Below are positions 6,527-12,641 of a stretch of DNA of 17,701 bases, piece by piece. The notes below the pieces were generated by a model. That model made no database searches. It was not told where the DNA came from and saw only the letters and a list, made by a program, of their open reading frames with translations. The stretch lies in the NCBI GenBank assembly GCA_045602925.1, contig JAZSCN010000023.1, forward strand, positions 1 to 17,701. The letters are read 5' to 3'. The translations under genes were made by a program, and so were the position numbers. This DNA comes from UBA7477 sp045602925 (GTDB lineage: Bacteria; Bacillota; Clostridia; Oscillospirales; Ruminococcaceae). Each line of letters starts with the position of its first letter. The stretch's first letter is position 1.

Positions 6527-6684
6527 GCCACATGCTGGACCGAATGTGACCCAGCACGCCCGATAAGTTTGTGTTAGTCTTTCATTTGCGTGGGCGTGCC
6601 TAGGAATTTTCGCAGAAAATTCCCGAACGTTTGATAGGCATCACTAAAGGTGTCGGCTAATTTAAAGACAGTATAGCCCACAAG
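6527..6684. repeat. 158-bp direct repeat, copy 2
   Basis: Second copy of 6296-6453 with an offset of exactly 231 bases. Here the first inverted repeat is one pair longer (TGCTGG 6533-6538 with CCAGCA 6551-6556). High identity suggests a recent duplication or ongoing gene conversion. Confidence 0.9.
6553..6628. repeat. Two-hairpin intergenic element, copy 3
   Basis: Same as copy 2, inside the second 158-bp repeat: stem 1 at 6554-6561/6592-6599, stem 2 GGAATTTTC (6603-6611) with GAAAATTCC (6615-6623), ending CCGAAC. Copies 2 and 3 are not independent, because they were duplicated with the larger repeat. Confidence 0.8.
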
Positions 6685-6755
6685 CACGCCCGATAAATTT
6701 GTTTTTATCTAAAGTCTGCCTAAACAAACCTTCGGTTGTCATTACCCTTCGGGTA
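6682..6755. repeat. Degenerate two-hairpin element plus small hairpin
   Basis: AGCACGCCCGATAA (6683-6696) repeats the start of the two-hairpin element, but no matching GGCGTGC follows. TCTGCCTAA (6715-6723) and an imperfect hairpin around TTC (6724-6740) sit where the second half would be. TACCC-ttc-GGGTA (6743-6755) is a separate perfect small hairpin. This looks like a decayed fourth copy. Confidence 0.45.
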
Positions 6756-6762
6756 GGACACC

Positions 6763-6802
6763 CAAAACAAAAGCCCTGACAGTGGGTTAGGCTGTCAGGG
6801 TT
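6763..6802 (-). terminator. Intrinsic terminator of rpsT
   Basis: On the minus strand CCCTGACAG (complement of 6792-6800) pairs perfectly over 9 bp with CTGTCAGGG (complement of 6774-6782) around a nine-base loop. CTTTTGTTTTGGG (complement of 6761-6773) follows as a T-rich tract. It lies just after the rpsT stop at 6821. Confidence 0.9.
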
Positions 6803-6820
6803 TAATAAGCTAAAATTAAA

Positions 6821-7084
6821 TTATGCGTTAGACTTGTTGAGTCTTGTTGCAAGATTAGACTTCTTTCTTGCAGCAGTATTCTTGTGAAGGATACCCTTTG
6901 TGCAAGCCATGTCAATCTTCTTGATAGCAACCTTTACTGCCTCGTCCTTGTTTTCAGCGTTGTCATTGATAGCAAGGTCAGCCTTCTTGATAGCTGTCTT
7001 GAGGTCAGACTTAATCATCTTGTTCTTGAGAGTCTTCTTAGCAATAACGAGAGTTCTCTTCTTTGCAGACTTAATGTTTGGCAT
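6821..7084 (-). CDS. rpsT: 30S ribosomal protein bS20
   Basis: bS20 binds 16S rRNA near the base of the body of the small subunit and helps early assembly. The 87-residue, lysine/alanine-rich, helical protein starts MPNIKSAKKR and ends in the family pattern KGILHKNTAARKKSNLATRLNK. The start (complement of 7082-7084) has a strong AGGAGGTG at about 7091-7098. It is a monocistronic unit with a promoter at 7194-7222 and a terminator at 6763-6802. The arrangement with gpr on its other side is also seen in Bacillus subtilis. Confidence 0.98.
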   Translation of the reverse strand: MPNIKSAKKRTLVIAKKTLKNKMIKSDLKTAIKKADLAINDNAENKDEAVKVAIKKIDMACTKGILHKNTAARKKSNLATRLNKSNA

Positions 7085-7193
7085 TCAAAACACCTCCTGT
7101 AATTTTCCAATCAATATTTTACGCTTATTCGGATAAGCTAATTGCATACTGAGAGGGGATGCAATAGTGCATATTAAACAAGCATCAAGAATT

Positions 7194-7222
7194 ATAATAC
7201 CACAAACAAAAGCTTTTTTCAA
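7194..7222 (-). promoter_or_regulatory. Promoter of rpsT
   Basis: On the minus strand TTGAAA (complement of 7217-7222) and TATTAT (complement of 7194-7199) are 17 bases apart, with TGG before the -10 giving an extended -10. An overlapping TATAAT lies three bases further on (complement of 7191-7196). The leader to the start codon is about 100 bases and contains no obvious strong hairpin. Confidence 0.7.
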
Positions 7223-7318
7223 GTCTTTTTTGAGAAAATCTGCGACAAATTTTTCCCTCTCAATTGTATAACTTCTACTAAAATCGACCTAAATCGCCAT
7301 TTTTTAAGGAGGAACAGT

Positions 7319-8167
7319 ATGCCGATACGCACAGACCTTGCAAGAGAGAGTATTTCTATAAACCAAGACGCCCTTACAGAAAAGGGGATTATACACACCC
7401 ATAGCTCGCAAAACGGCCTCGACATTTACCGAACAGAAATTCTCACAAGGCAGGCGGCCGAGCTTCTCTCAAAGCCCAGGGGTAGTTATGTTACGATTTC
7501 GTCAAAGGCTTTTTCGCTCGAATCCACTCCGCAAGAGTTTGAAGAAAGGGCAAGCACCCTCGCAGGCGAGCTGTCAAGGCTTTGCGAAAATGCCAGAAAT
7601 CCACTTGTCGCCTGCCTCGGAAACAGAGAGATTACGGCGGACAGCTTAGGGCCGCTTACCTCTGAAAAGCTATTGGCAACAAGGCATATCCACCGACTAG
7701 CCAAGGATGTTTCTGCTGATGGGCTAGGGAACTTGTCTGTTATAGCTCCCAATGTTATGGGAAAGACGGGTCTTGAAGCGCTGGAGGTAGTCAGAGCCGT
7801 CGCGAAGGTCGTAATGCCCGACGTCGTAGTCGTCGTGGATGCGCTGGCTTGTTGCGAGGGAGAAAACCTTGCAAGCTGTATCCAGCTTTGTGACACGGGA
7901 ATTTCTCCCGGTAGCGGTGTCGACAACAGCAGGGCAGAGCTTTCGTCAAAAACGCTCAATGTGAAAACTATCGCAATAGGCGTTCCGACGGTAATTGACG
8001 CAGGAAGCCTATGCAATGACAAATGCTCCCCTATATATAATAGTATGTTCGTCACATCGAGAAATATCGACAGCCTGGTTCGGCGGATGTCAAGCCTTGT
8101 TGCAATGGGCATAAACAGAGCCTTTCACCCAACGCTAACCGTCGGGGAAATAATTTCGCTTGTGTAG
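7319..8167 (+). CDS. gpr: Spore protease GPR (germination protease)
   Basis: GPR degrades the small acid-soluble proteins that protect spore DNA when spores germinate; it is made as an inactive precursor in the forespore. The 282-residue protein starts MPIRTDLARES, matching the RTDLA processing region. Asp108 (in TADSLGP) and Asp174 (in VVVVDALA) have the same 66-residue spacing as the catalytic Asp127 and Asp193 described for the Bacillus enzyme. VIAPNVMGKTGLE and GISPGSGVDN are further family motifs. Oddities: the propeptide is only three to four residues, and the protein is clearly shorter than the roughly 370 residues of Bacillus. AAGGAGG (7306-7312) precedes ATG 7319. The gap upstream contains GTATA, but I cannot defend a sigma-G promoter. 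Confidence 0.95.
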   Translation: MPIRTDLARESISINQDALTEKGIIHTHSSQNGLDIYRTEILTRQAAELLSKPRGSYVTISSKAFSLESTPQEFEERASTLAGELSRLCENARNPLVACLGNREITADSLGPLTSEKLLATRHIHRLAKDVSADGLGNLSVIAPNVMGKTGLEALEVVRAVAKVVMPDVVVVVDALACCEGENLASCIQLCDTGISPGSGVDNSRAELSSKTLNVKTIAIGVPTVIDAGSLCNDKCSPIYNSMFVTSRNIDSLVRRMSSLVAMGINRAFHPTLTVGEIISLV

Positions 8168-8238
8168 GCTTTTCTCCTTGCGTAAGATACCCTTTTATGA
8201 TATATTTATAATAGTATGAAAAAGGGGGCAAGCTCACA

Positions 8239-8685
8239 ATGAAAATTTATATCGACGCCGACGGATGTCCGGTTGTAAATGAAACAATCGCAGTTGCGAA
8301 GGAGTTTTCTTTGCCCTGCTTTATAATATGTGATACCTCTCACCGTTTTGAAAGAGAGGGAGCACAGACAATCACTGTCGACAAGGGTAGCGACTCGGCT
8401 GACTTTTATCTCGTGAATCTTATTGGTAAGGGCGACGTTGCAATCACCCAGGACTACGGACTCGCGGCGATGTGCCTTTCTAAGAAAGCAATAGTCCTCG
8501 ACCAGAACGGCAGGCAGTATACAAACGAGAATATCTCGGGCTTGCTCGAAATGAGAGCGGTTGCCAAGAAGGCAAGGCGTGCCGGCGTACACCTCAAAGG
8601 TCCAAAGAAACGCACAGCCGACCAAACCGAAAGCTTTGTAAGGGAGTTAAGAGAGGTAGCACGGTCAAGTAGAGCGACAATATAG
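8239..8685 (+). CDS. YaiI/YqxD family protein (DUF188)
   Basis: The 148-residue protein has the family start KIYIDADGCPVV with two early aspartates (Asp6, Asp8), then CDTSHRF, SADFYLVNLIGKGDVAIT followed by QDYGLAA, and VLDQNGRQYTNENI. These acidic residues resemble a PIN-like nuclease site, and the family is often suspected to have nuclease activity, but no function is established. ATG 8239 follows AAAGGGGGC (8221-8229) at a slightly long distance. It is 71 bases after gpr. A weak promoter-like pair (TTGCGT 8178-8183, TATATT 8201-8206, 17 bases apart) lies between, so independent transcription is possible. The family assignment is firm; the role is unknown. Confidence 0.88.
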   Translation: MKIYIDADGCPVVNETIAVAKEFSLPCFIICDTSHRFEREGAQTITVDKGSDSADFYLVNLIGKGDVAITQDYGLAAMCLSKKAIVLDQNGRQYTNENISGLLEMRAVAKKARRAGVHLKGPKKRTADQTESFVRELREVARSSRATI

Positions 8686-8686
8686 T

Positions 8687-8729
8687 AATAGTATAGCCCT
8701 CACGAAAGCGATTGTCGTGCCCTACTATT
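8687..8729. repeat. Nested inverted repeat after the yaiI-family gene
   Basis: AATAGTA (8687-8693) pairs with TACTATT (8723-8729), and inside it CACGA (8701-8705) pairs with TCGTG (8715-8719). TTTCTT follows loosely. It may be a weak terminator for the gene ending at 8685, but the internal loops are unpaired and the T run is short. Confidence 0.4.
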
Positions 8730-8973
8730 TCTTAAGGCTGTAAAAACTTGTTACACCTTCAAGGGTACAGTGTTGTTTTGGAAGCTTGCACCCTTCCTCA
8801 GCCTCGCAAGGCAGAATCGGTTAGCTTTGGTTTTGTAGAACGAATCCGAGCGTAGCTTGTCACCACCACATATAGTGATAGCTGGGACACCTCACCACAA
8901 GTGTGTACAAGTTGCACAAAACAAGCCATATAACATTGGAAAAGTTCTACACCGAGAATTTGTATAAAAGCCT
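8730..8973. other. Non-coding gap before the S10 operon
   Basis: No credible gene is seen on either strand. Small inverted repeats occur: AAGGGT (8761-8766) with ACCCTT (8790-8795), and GCCT-cgca-AGGC (8801-8812). I could not recognise a known RNA. TATAAA at 8964-8969 lacks a properly spaced -35. Confidence 0.4.
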
Positions 8974-9002
8974 TGAAAAGCGCCCTAAATAGTGATAAAA
9001 TA
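8974..9002 (+). promoter_or_regulatory. Candidate promoter of the S10 operon
   Basis: TTGAAA (8974-8979) is followed after 17 bases by TAAATA (8997-9002), with TGA directly before the -10 forming an extended -10. The -35 is five of six to consensus, but the -10 only three of six. If correct, the transcript starts near 9009 and has a leader of about 355 bases. Confidence 0.5.
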
Positions 9003-9008
9003 ATACTT

Positions 9009-9364
9009 GCGTGACTGCAACTGCCGTTAAATACGGCAAAGATATGCGATGAAGCGGGAGGTGGCCGACCTTTGAGTCGGGGAATTTCCGTGGAGTATGT
9101 CCGATTTTAAACCGGGCGACCGAAATACTTACAGCCGGATAAATGGCTCTACATTCTTGCGAAGGGTGGCGTATGCCGCTTTTGTGTGGGGCGTTTATAG
9201 CGTGTGTATTATGTCGACTCCCGAAAACAAATCGAATGTTTTCGGTTCTTTTTTCGGAGAAAACGTGAAACACACGGGAGCGTGTAAGAGATTTCAAAGG
9301 CTTTTAGAGCTATGAACAACAGGTCTTGCCCCCAAAGAATTTATGCTTTAAGGAGGCGATTTAA
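9009..9364 (+). promoter_or_regulatory. Structured 5' leader of the S10 operon
   Basis: About 355 bases precede rpsJ without a credible gene. Hairpins in order: TGCCGT-taaat-ACGGCA (9022-9038); CCGAC/GTCGG (9065-9069/9076-9080); a longer arm GAGTAT/ATACTT (9093-9098/9125-9130) enclosing CGG-GCGA-CCG with a GNRA loop; AGCC/GGCT (9133-9136/9145-9148); the terminator hairpin at 9221-9245; and ACACG-ggag-CGTGT (9272-9285). Such leaders in other bacteria bind an operon-encoded ribosomal protein (L4 in enterobacteria) to stop transcription or translation. The structure is seen by eye only; the ligand is inference. Confidence 0.6.
9221..9255 (+). terminator. Intrinsic terminator inside the S10 leader (attenuator)
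   Basis: CCGAAAACA (9221-9229) pairs perfectly with TGTTTTCGG (9237-9245) around a seven-base loop, and TTCTTTTTTC (9246-9255) follows. It lies about 110 bases before rpsJ, far from the end of any gene. GTTTTC (9238-9243), its right arm, can instead pair with GAAAAC (9259-9264), which would break the terminator. A terminator plus an overlapping alternative stem is the hallmark of attenuation. Confidence 0.75.
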
Positions 9365-9679
9365 GTGGCAGTCAATGAAAAAATCAGAATCAGAATCAAG
9401 GGTTATGAGCACGCTGTAGTAGATGCAGCAGCAGCTAAAATCGTTGAAGGCGCAAAGCGTTCTGGTGCAAAGGTAAGTGGTCCAATTCCACTTCCAACAG
9501 ACAGGGAGATAGTTACAATTCTTCGTGCTGTACACAAGTACAAGGACAGCAGAGAGCAGTTCGAGCTTAAGACTCACAAGAGACTTATCGACGTTCTCAG
9601 ACCAACAGAAGAAACAATGAGCTCTCTCCAGAATCTCGAACTTCCTGCAGGTGTAGAAATCGTAATGGAAATCAAGTAA
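9365..9679 (+). CDS. rpsJ: 30S ribosomal protein uS10
   Basis: uS10 sits in the head of the small subunit and also (as NusE) joins transcription antitermination complexes. The 104-residue protein has the normal length and motifs: EKIRIRIKGYEHAVVD near the start, GPIPLPTDREIVTILRA (39-55), and RPTEETMSSLQNLELPAGVEI near the end. The start is GTG 9365 with AAGGAGG (9350-9356) eight bases upstream. It is the first gene of the S10 cluster and follows the leader with the terminator hairpin. The 98-base gap after it contains hairpins before rplC. Confidence 0.98.
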   Translation: MAVNEKIRIRIKGYEHAVVDAAAAKIVEGAKRSGAKVSGPIPLPTDREIVTILRAVHKYKDSREQFELKTHKRLIDVLRPTEETMSSLQNLELPAGVEIVMEIK

Positions 9680-9777
9680 TTTCCTAAAGAGATTTATAAT
9701 AGTAGTAATCTCTCAACGGTTTTACGGCAGGTCACGTTGGAAACCCCAACCAATAACCTAATTAGGAGGAAAAGAAA
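9680..9777 (+). promoter_or_regulatory. Structured spacer between rpsJ and rplC
   Basis: AGAGATT (9688-9694) pairs perfectly with AATCTCT (9707-9713), and GTTGG (9736-9740) with CCAAC (9746-9750). CCTAATTAGG (9758-9767) is a palindrome that includes the first part of the rplC ribosome binding site AGGAGG (9764-9769), so it could hide it. No T run follows, so it is not a terminator. It may be an mRNA stability or translation control site. Confidence 0.45.
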
Positions 9778-10413
9778 ATGCAAAAGGCAATCATCGGAAA
9801 GAAAATCGGTATGACACAGATTTTCGATGAAGCAGGAAAGATTGTTCCTGTAACAGTAGTTGAAGCAGGTCCATGCGTTGTCGTACAGAAGAAGACAACA
9901 GAGAATGACGGATACGAGGCAGTTCAGCTTGGCTTTGGTGATATCAAGTCCAAGAACGTTACAAAGCCTCTTCAGGGCCACTTCAAGAAGGCAGACGTAG
10001 CTATGAAGAGAACTCTCAAGGAGTTCAGACTTGACGACACAACAGCCCTCAATGTTGGCGACATCGTAAAGGCAGACGCTTTTGCAGAAGGCGACATCGT
10101 AGATGTATGTGGTACAAGCAAGGGTAAGGGCTTCGCCGGCACAATCAAACGTCATAACAACCACAGTCTTAAGGATACTCACGGTACAGGTCCTGTTCAC
10201 AGACACGCAGGTTCAATGGGCGCTTGTTCTTCACCATCAAGAATTTACAAGGGTAAGGGCATGCCTGGTCACCTCGGTGCTGAAAAGGTAACAGTACAGA
10301 ACCTCAAGATTGTAAAGGTTGACGCAGAAAATAATCTTATCGCAATCAGAGGCGCAATTCCAGGTCCTAAGGGCTCTGTAGTAACAATCGCAGATTGCGT
10401 TAAGAAGGCTTAG
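9778..10413 (+). CDS. rplC: 50S ribosomal protein uL3
   Basis: uL3 is an early-assembly protein whose internal loop reaches the peptidyl transferase centre. The 211-residue length is typical of Firmicutes. It starts MQKAIIGKKIGMTQIFDE. The centre-reaching extension includes GTGPVHRHAGSMGACSSP followed by GKGMPGHLG, and QNLKIVKVD follows near the C-terminus. AGGAGG at 9764-9769 precedes ATG 9778. Its TAG (10411-10413) lies 17 bases before rplD, whose ribosome binding site fills the gap. Confidence 0.98.
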   Translation: MQKAIIGKKIGMTQIFDEAGKIVPVTVVEAGPCVVVQKKTTENDGYEAVQLGFGDIKSKNVTKPLQGHFKKADVAMKRTLKEFRLDDTTALNVGDIVKADAFAEGDIVDVCGTSKGKGFAGTIKRHNNHSLKDTHGTGPVHRHAGSMGACSSPSRIYKGKGMPGHLGAEKVTVQNLKIVKVDAENNLIAIRGAIPGPKGSVVTIADCVKKA

Positions 10414-10430
10414 TGGAAGGAGGAAGTAAT

Positions 10431-11054
10431 ATGCCAAATATTTCAGTATTTGATATGAACGGCAATAAGGTTGCTGACACTGAGCTTAGCGATGCTATCT
10501 TTGGTATTGAACCAAACAAGACAGCTATGCACGCAATGGTAGTTAATTACCTCGCAAATCAGAGACAGGGTACACAGTCAACACTCACTAGAACAGAGGT
10601 TTCCGGAGGCGGAAGAAAGCCTTGGAGACAGAAGGGAACAGGTCACGCAAGACAGGGTTCCACAAGATCACCACAGTGGGTACACGGCGGTATCGCTCTT
10701 GGTCCTAAGCCAAGAAGCTACAGATATGCTCTCAACAAGAAGCTCAGAAGACTCGCTATGAAGTCTGCGCTTTCTACAAAGGTAATCGACCAGAACATGG
10801 TTGTACTCGACAGCATCAAGCTTGAAGAATACAAGACAAAGACAATTGTTGCAATGCTCAAGGCACTTAATGTTGACGGAAAGGCACTCATCGTAATGCC
10901 AGAGGTTGACGCTAAGGTAATCAAGAGCGCAAACAACATTCCTGGTGTAAAGACAGCACTTGTAAACACTTTGAATGTATACGACATTCTTAACTACGAT
11001 AAGTTCATCGTTGTAAAGGATGCAGTTGCTAAGATTGAGGAGGTATACGCATAA
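10431..11054 (+). CDS. rplD: 50S ribosomal protein uL4
   Basis: uL4 lines the polypeptide exit tunnel with a long loop; in enterobacteria it also represses the S10 operon. The 207-residue protein has the typical loop GGGRKPWRQKGTGHARQG (about 58-75) and SPQWVHGGIALGPKPR after it. I start at ATG 10431, since GGAAGGAGG (10415-10423) precedes it by seven bases; an upstream in-frame GTG overlaps the rplC stop and lies before that site. Its TAA overlaps the rplW ATG (TAATG). It is the natural candidate ligand for the leader at 9009-9364, but that is inference. Confidence 0.98.
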   Translation: MPNISVFDMNGNKVADTELSDAIFGIEPNKTAMHAMVVNYLANQRQGTQSTLTRTEVSGGGRKPWRQKGTGHARQGSTRSPQWVHGGIALGPKPRSYRYALNKKLRRLAMKSALSTKVIDQNMVVLDSIKLEEYKTKTIVAMLKALNVDGKALIVMPEVDAKVIKSANNIPGVKTALVNTLNVYDILNYDKFIVVKDAVAKIEEVYA

Positions 11055-11350
11055 TGGGAAAGACTGCTCAGAGCATCGTTATCAAGCCTATCATTACAGA
11101 GGCTTCCATCGAAGCACTTCAGCTTCGTAAGTATACTTTCGCAGTAGCTAAGGACGCTAACAAGGTTGAAATCGCTAAGGCAATTGAAGAACTCTTCGAC
11201 GTAAAGGTTGAAAAGGTTAACACAATGAACTGCCTCGGCAAGAACAAGAGAATGGGTAGATACGAAGGCAAGACTCCTGACTGGAAGAAGGCAATCGTTA
11301 CACTCAAGGAAGGCGAGAAGACAATCGAGTTCTTCGATAACCTCATCTAG
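11054..11350 (+). CDS. rplW: 50S ribosomal protein uL23
   Basis: uL23 lies at the tunnel exit and docks trigger factor and signal recognition particle. The 98 residues contain IVIKPIITEASIEAL near the start, KYTFAVAKDANKVEIAKAIE (26-45) and FDVKVEKVNTMNCLGK, all family motifs. ATG 11054 overlaps the rplD stop, and GAGGAGGT (about 11037-11044) serves as the ribosome binding site. It is followed by an unusually long 137-base structured gap before rplB. Confidence 0.97.
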   Translation: MGKTAQSIVIKPIITEASIEALQLRKYTFAVAKDANKVEIAKAIEELFDVKVEKVNTMNCLGKNKRMGRYEGKTPDWKKAIVTLKEGEKTIEFFDNLI

Positions 11351-11487
11351 TAAAAAGCCCTGTTAGGCGAAAGTAATTTAGTGCTAGAATGCACATAGCC
11401 TCAAAAGAGGCGTAAGTATGGGAACGACTTCCCCGAAGAAGAAAGGAAGCGACGTTCTCGCAAAACTTCAAAAGGAGTGAAAATCAC
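11351..11487 (+). promoter_or_regulatory. Multi-hairpin spacer between rplW and rplB
   Basis: Hairpins in order: GCC/GGC (11357-11368); GTGC-tagaat-GCAC (11381-11394); GCCTC-aaaa-GAGGC (11398-11411); and a nested stem GAACG-a-CTTCC (11422-11432) with GGAAG-cga-CGTTC (11445-11457). TGCTAGAAT (11382-11390) also looks like an extended -10 (TGnTAGAAT), though no good -35 precedes it. AAAAGGAG (about 11470-11477) serves rplB. The structure is clear; the function is unknown. Confidence 0.55.
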
Positions 11488-12321
11488 ATGGCAATAAAGA
11501 GCTACAAGCCAACGACAGCAGGTAGAAGAGGTATGACAGTTACCGATTACAGCTGCTTGTCTAAGGTTGCTCCAGAAAAGAGTCTGCTCGAACCTCTCAA
11601 GAAGAAGTCCGGCAGAAACAGCTACGGTAGAATCACTGTTCGTCACAGAGGCGGCGGAAACAGAAACAAGTACCGTATCATTGATTTTAAGAGAAACAAA
11701 CTCGGAATGAACGCAACAGTTATGACGATTGAGTACGATCCAAACAGATCAGCATTCATCGCACTCGTACAGTACGAGGACGGCGAGAAGAGATACATCA
11801 TCGCTCCTAACGGTCTCGCAGTAGGCGACGTTGTAAGATCCGGCCCTGACGCTGACATCAAGCCAGGTAACGCACTTGCACTCGCAAACATTCCAGTGGG
11901 TACTTTCATCCACAACATTGAGCTTTACCCAGGCAAGGGCGCTCAGCTCGTAAGATCTGCAGGTAATATGGCTCAGCTTATGGGTAAGGAAGATAACTAC
12001 GCACTCGTAAGACTTCCTTCAGGCGAAATGAGAAAGATTGCTATCAACTGCATGGCTTCAATCGGCCAGGTTGGTAACATCGACCACGAAAACGTAAACA
12101 TCGGTAAGGCAGGTAAGACACGCCATCTCGGTATCAGACCTACAGTAAGAGGTTCTGTAATGAACCCATGCGACCACCCACACGGTGGTGGTGAAGGTAA
12201 GTCACCAATCGGCCGTCCAAGTCCTGTTACACCTTGGGGCAAGCCTACAATGGGATACAAAACCCGTGCTAAGCACAATCGCTCCGACAAGTTTATCGTA
12301 AAGCGTAGAAACGGTAAATAA
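11488..12321 (+). CDS. rplB: 50S ribosomal protein uL2
   Basis: uL2 is needed for subunit joining and supports peptidyl transferase activity. The 277-residue length is typical. It starts MAIKSYKPTTAGRRGMT; RHRGGGNRNKYRIIDFKR lies in the N-terminal third. The near-universal DHPHGGGEGKSPIGRP with the conserved histidine is near residues 226-241, followed by TPWGKPTMGYKTR. AAAAGGAG with GTGAAAATCAC spacing precedes ATG 11488. It follows the structured gap rather than being packed against rplW, which is unusual for this cluster. Confidence 0.98.
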   Translation: MAIKSYKPTTAGRRGMTVTDYSCLSKVAPEKSLLEPLKKKSGRNSYGRITVRHRGGGNRNKYRIIDFKRNKLGMNATVMTIEYDPNRSAFIALVQYEDGEKRYIIAPNGLAVGDVVRSGPDADIKPGNALALANIPVGTFIHNIELYPGKGAQLVRSAGNMAQLMGKEDNYALVRLPSGEMRKIAINCMASIGQVGNIDHENVNIGKAGKTRHLGIRPTVRGSVMNPCDHPHGGGEGKSPIGRPSPVTPWGKPTMGYKTRAKHNRSDKFIVKRRNGK

Positions 12322-12341
12322 TCTGAAAGGAGGCAGATGTA

Positions 12342-12623
12342 ATGGGTAGAAGTATTAAGAAGGGACCTTACGTACAGGAGGTTCTTCTGAAAAGAGTAAA
12401 AGCTATGAACGAAGCAGGAGAGAAGAAGGTTTTAAAAACTTGGAGCCGTGCTTCAACTATCTTCCCTGATTTCGTAGGTCATACATTCGCTGTTCACAAC
12501 GGTCAAAAGCACATTCCGGTTTATGTTACTGAGGATATGGTAGGTCATAAGCTTGGTGAATTTGCACCGACAAGAACTTTTAAGGGCCACGCAGGTTCTA
12601 AGACTTCAAACAACGGTAAATAG
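12342..12623 (+). CDS. rpsS: 30S ribosomal protein uS19
   Basis: uS19 forms a complex with uS13 in the head of the small subunit near the A and P site tRNAs. The 93-residue protein shows MGRSIKKGPYV at the start, KVLKTWSRASTIFPDFVGHT (31-50), and HKLGEFAPTRTFKGHAG (68-84). ATG 12342 has AAAGGAGG (12326-12333) about eight bases upstream. It is 20 bases after rplB and 18 before rplV. Confidence 0.98.
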   Translation: MGRSIKKGPYVQEVLLKRVKAMNEAGEKKVLKTWSRASTIFPDFVGHTFAVHNGQKHIPVYVTEDMVGHKLGEFAPTRTFKGHAGSKTSNNGK

Positions 12624-12641
12624 CGGAAAGGAGGAGTTCAA

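Noticed and set aside
6343..6531. A 62-codon minus-strand reading frame across the first 158-bp repeat.
   Set aside because: The region is made of inverted and direct repeats, the frame has no ribosome binding site, and the protein resembles no family.
7223..7300. A possible sigma-G promoter for gpr (GTATA near 7265).
   Set aside because: A matching -10 with proper spacing was not found; sequence alone does not support the call.
8730..8973. A possible structured small RNA (6S- or tRNA-like) upstream of the S10 promoter.
   Set aside because: Only short isolated inverted repeats are seen, with no cloverleaf, no 6S-like open bubble and no terminator at the end.
8947..9297. A 116-codon minus-strand reading frame antisense to the rpsJ leader.
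   Set aside because: No family resemblance, no clear ribosome binding site or promoter, and it overlaps structured RNA on the other strand.
9302..9314. TTTTAGAGCTATG, identical to the start of the type II-A CRISPR repeat of Streptococcus pyogenes.
   Set aside because: Only 13 bases match, there is no second copy, spacer array, tracrRNA or cas gene nearby, and it lies in the rpsJ leader. Chance similarity.
9097..9315. A 72-codon plus-strand reading frame in the rpsJ leader (starting MSDFKPGDRNTYS).
   Set aside because: It resembles no family, has no clear ribosome binding site, and runs through the terminator hairpin. A leader peptide is possible but unsupported.
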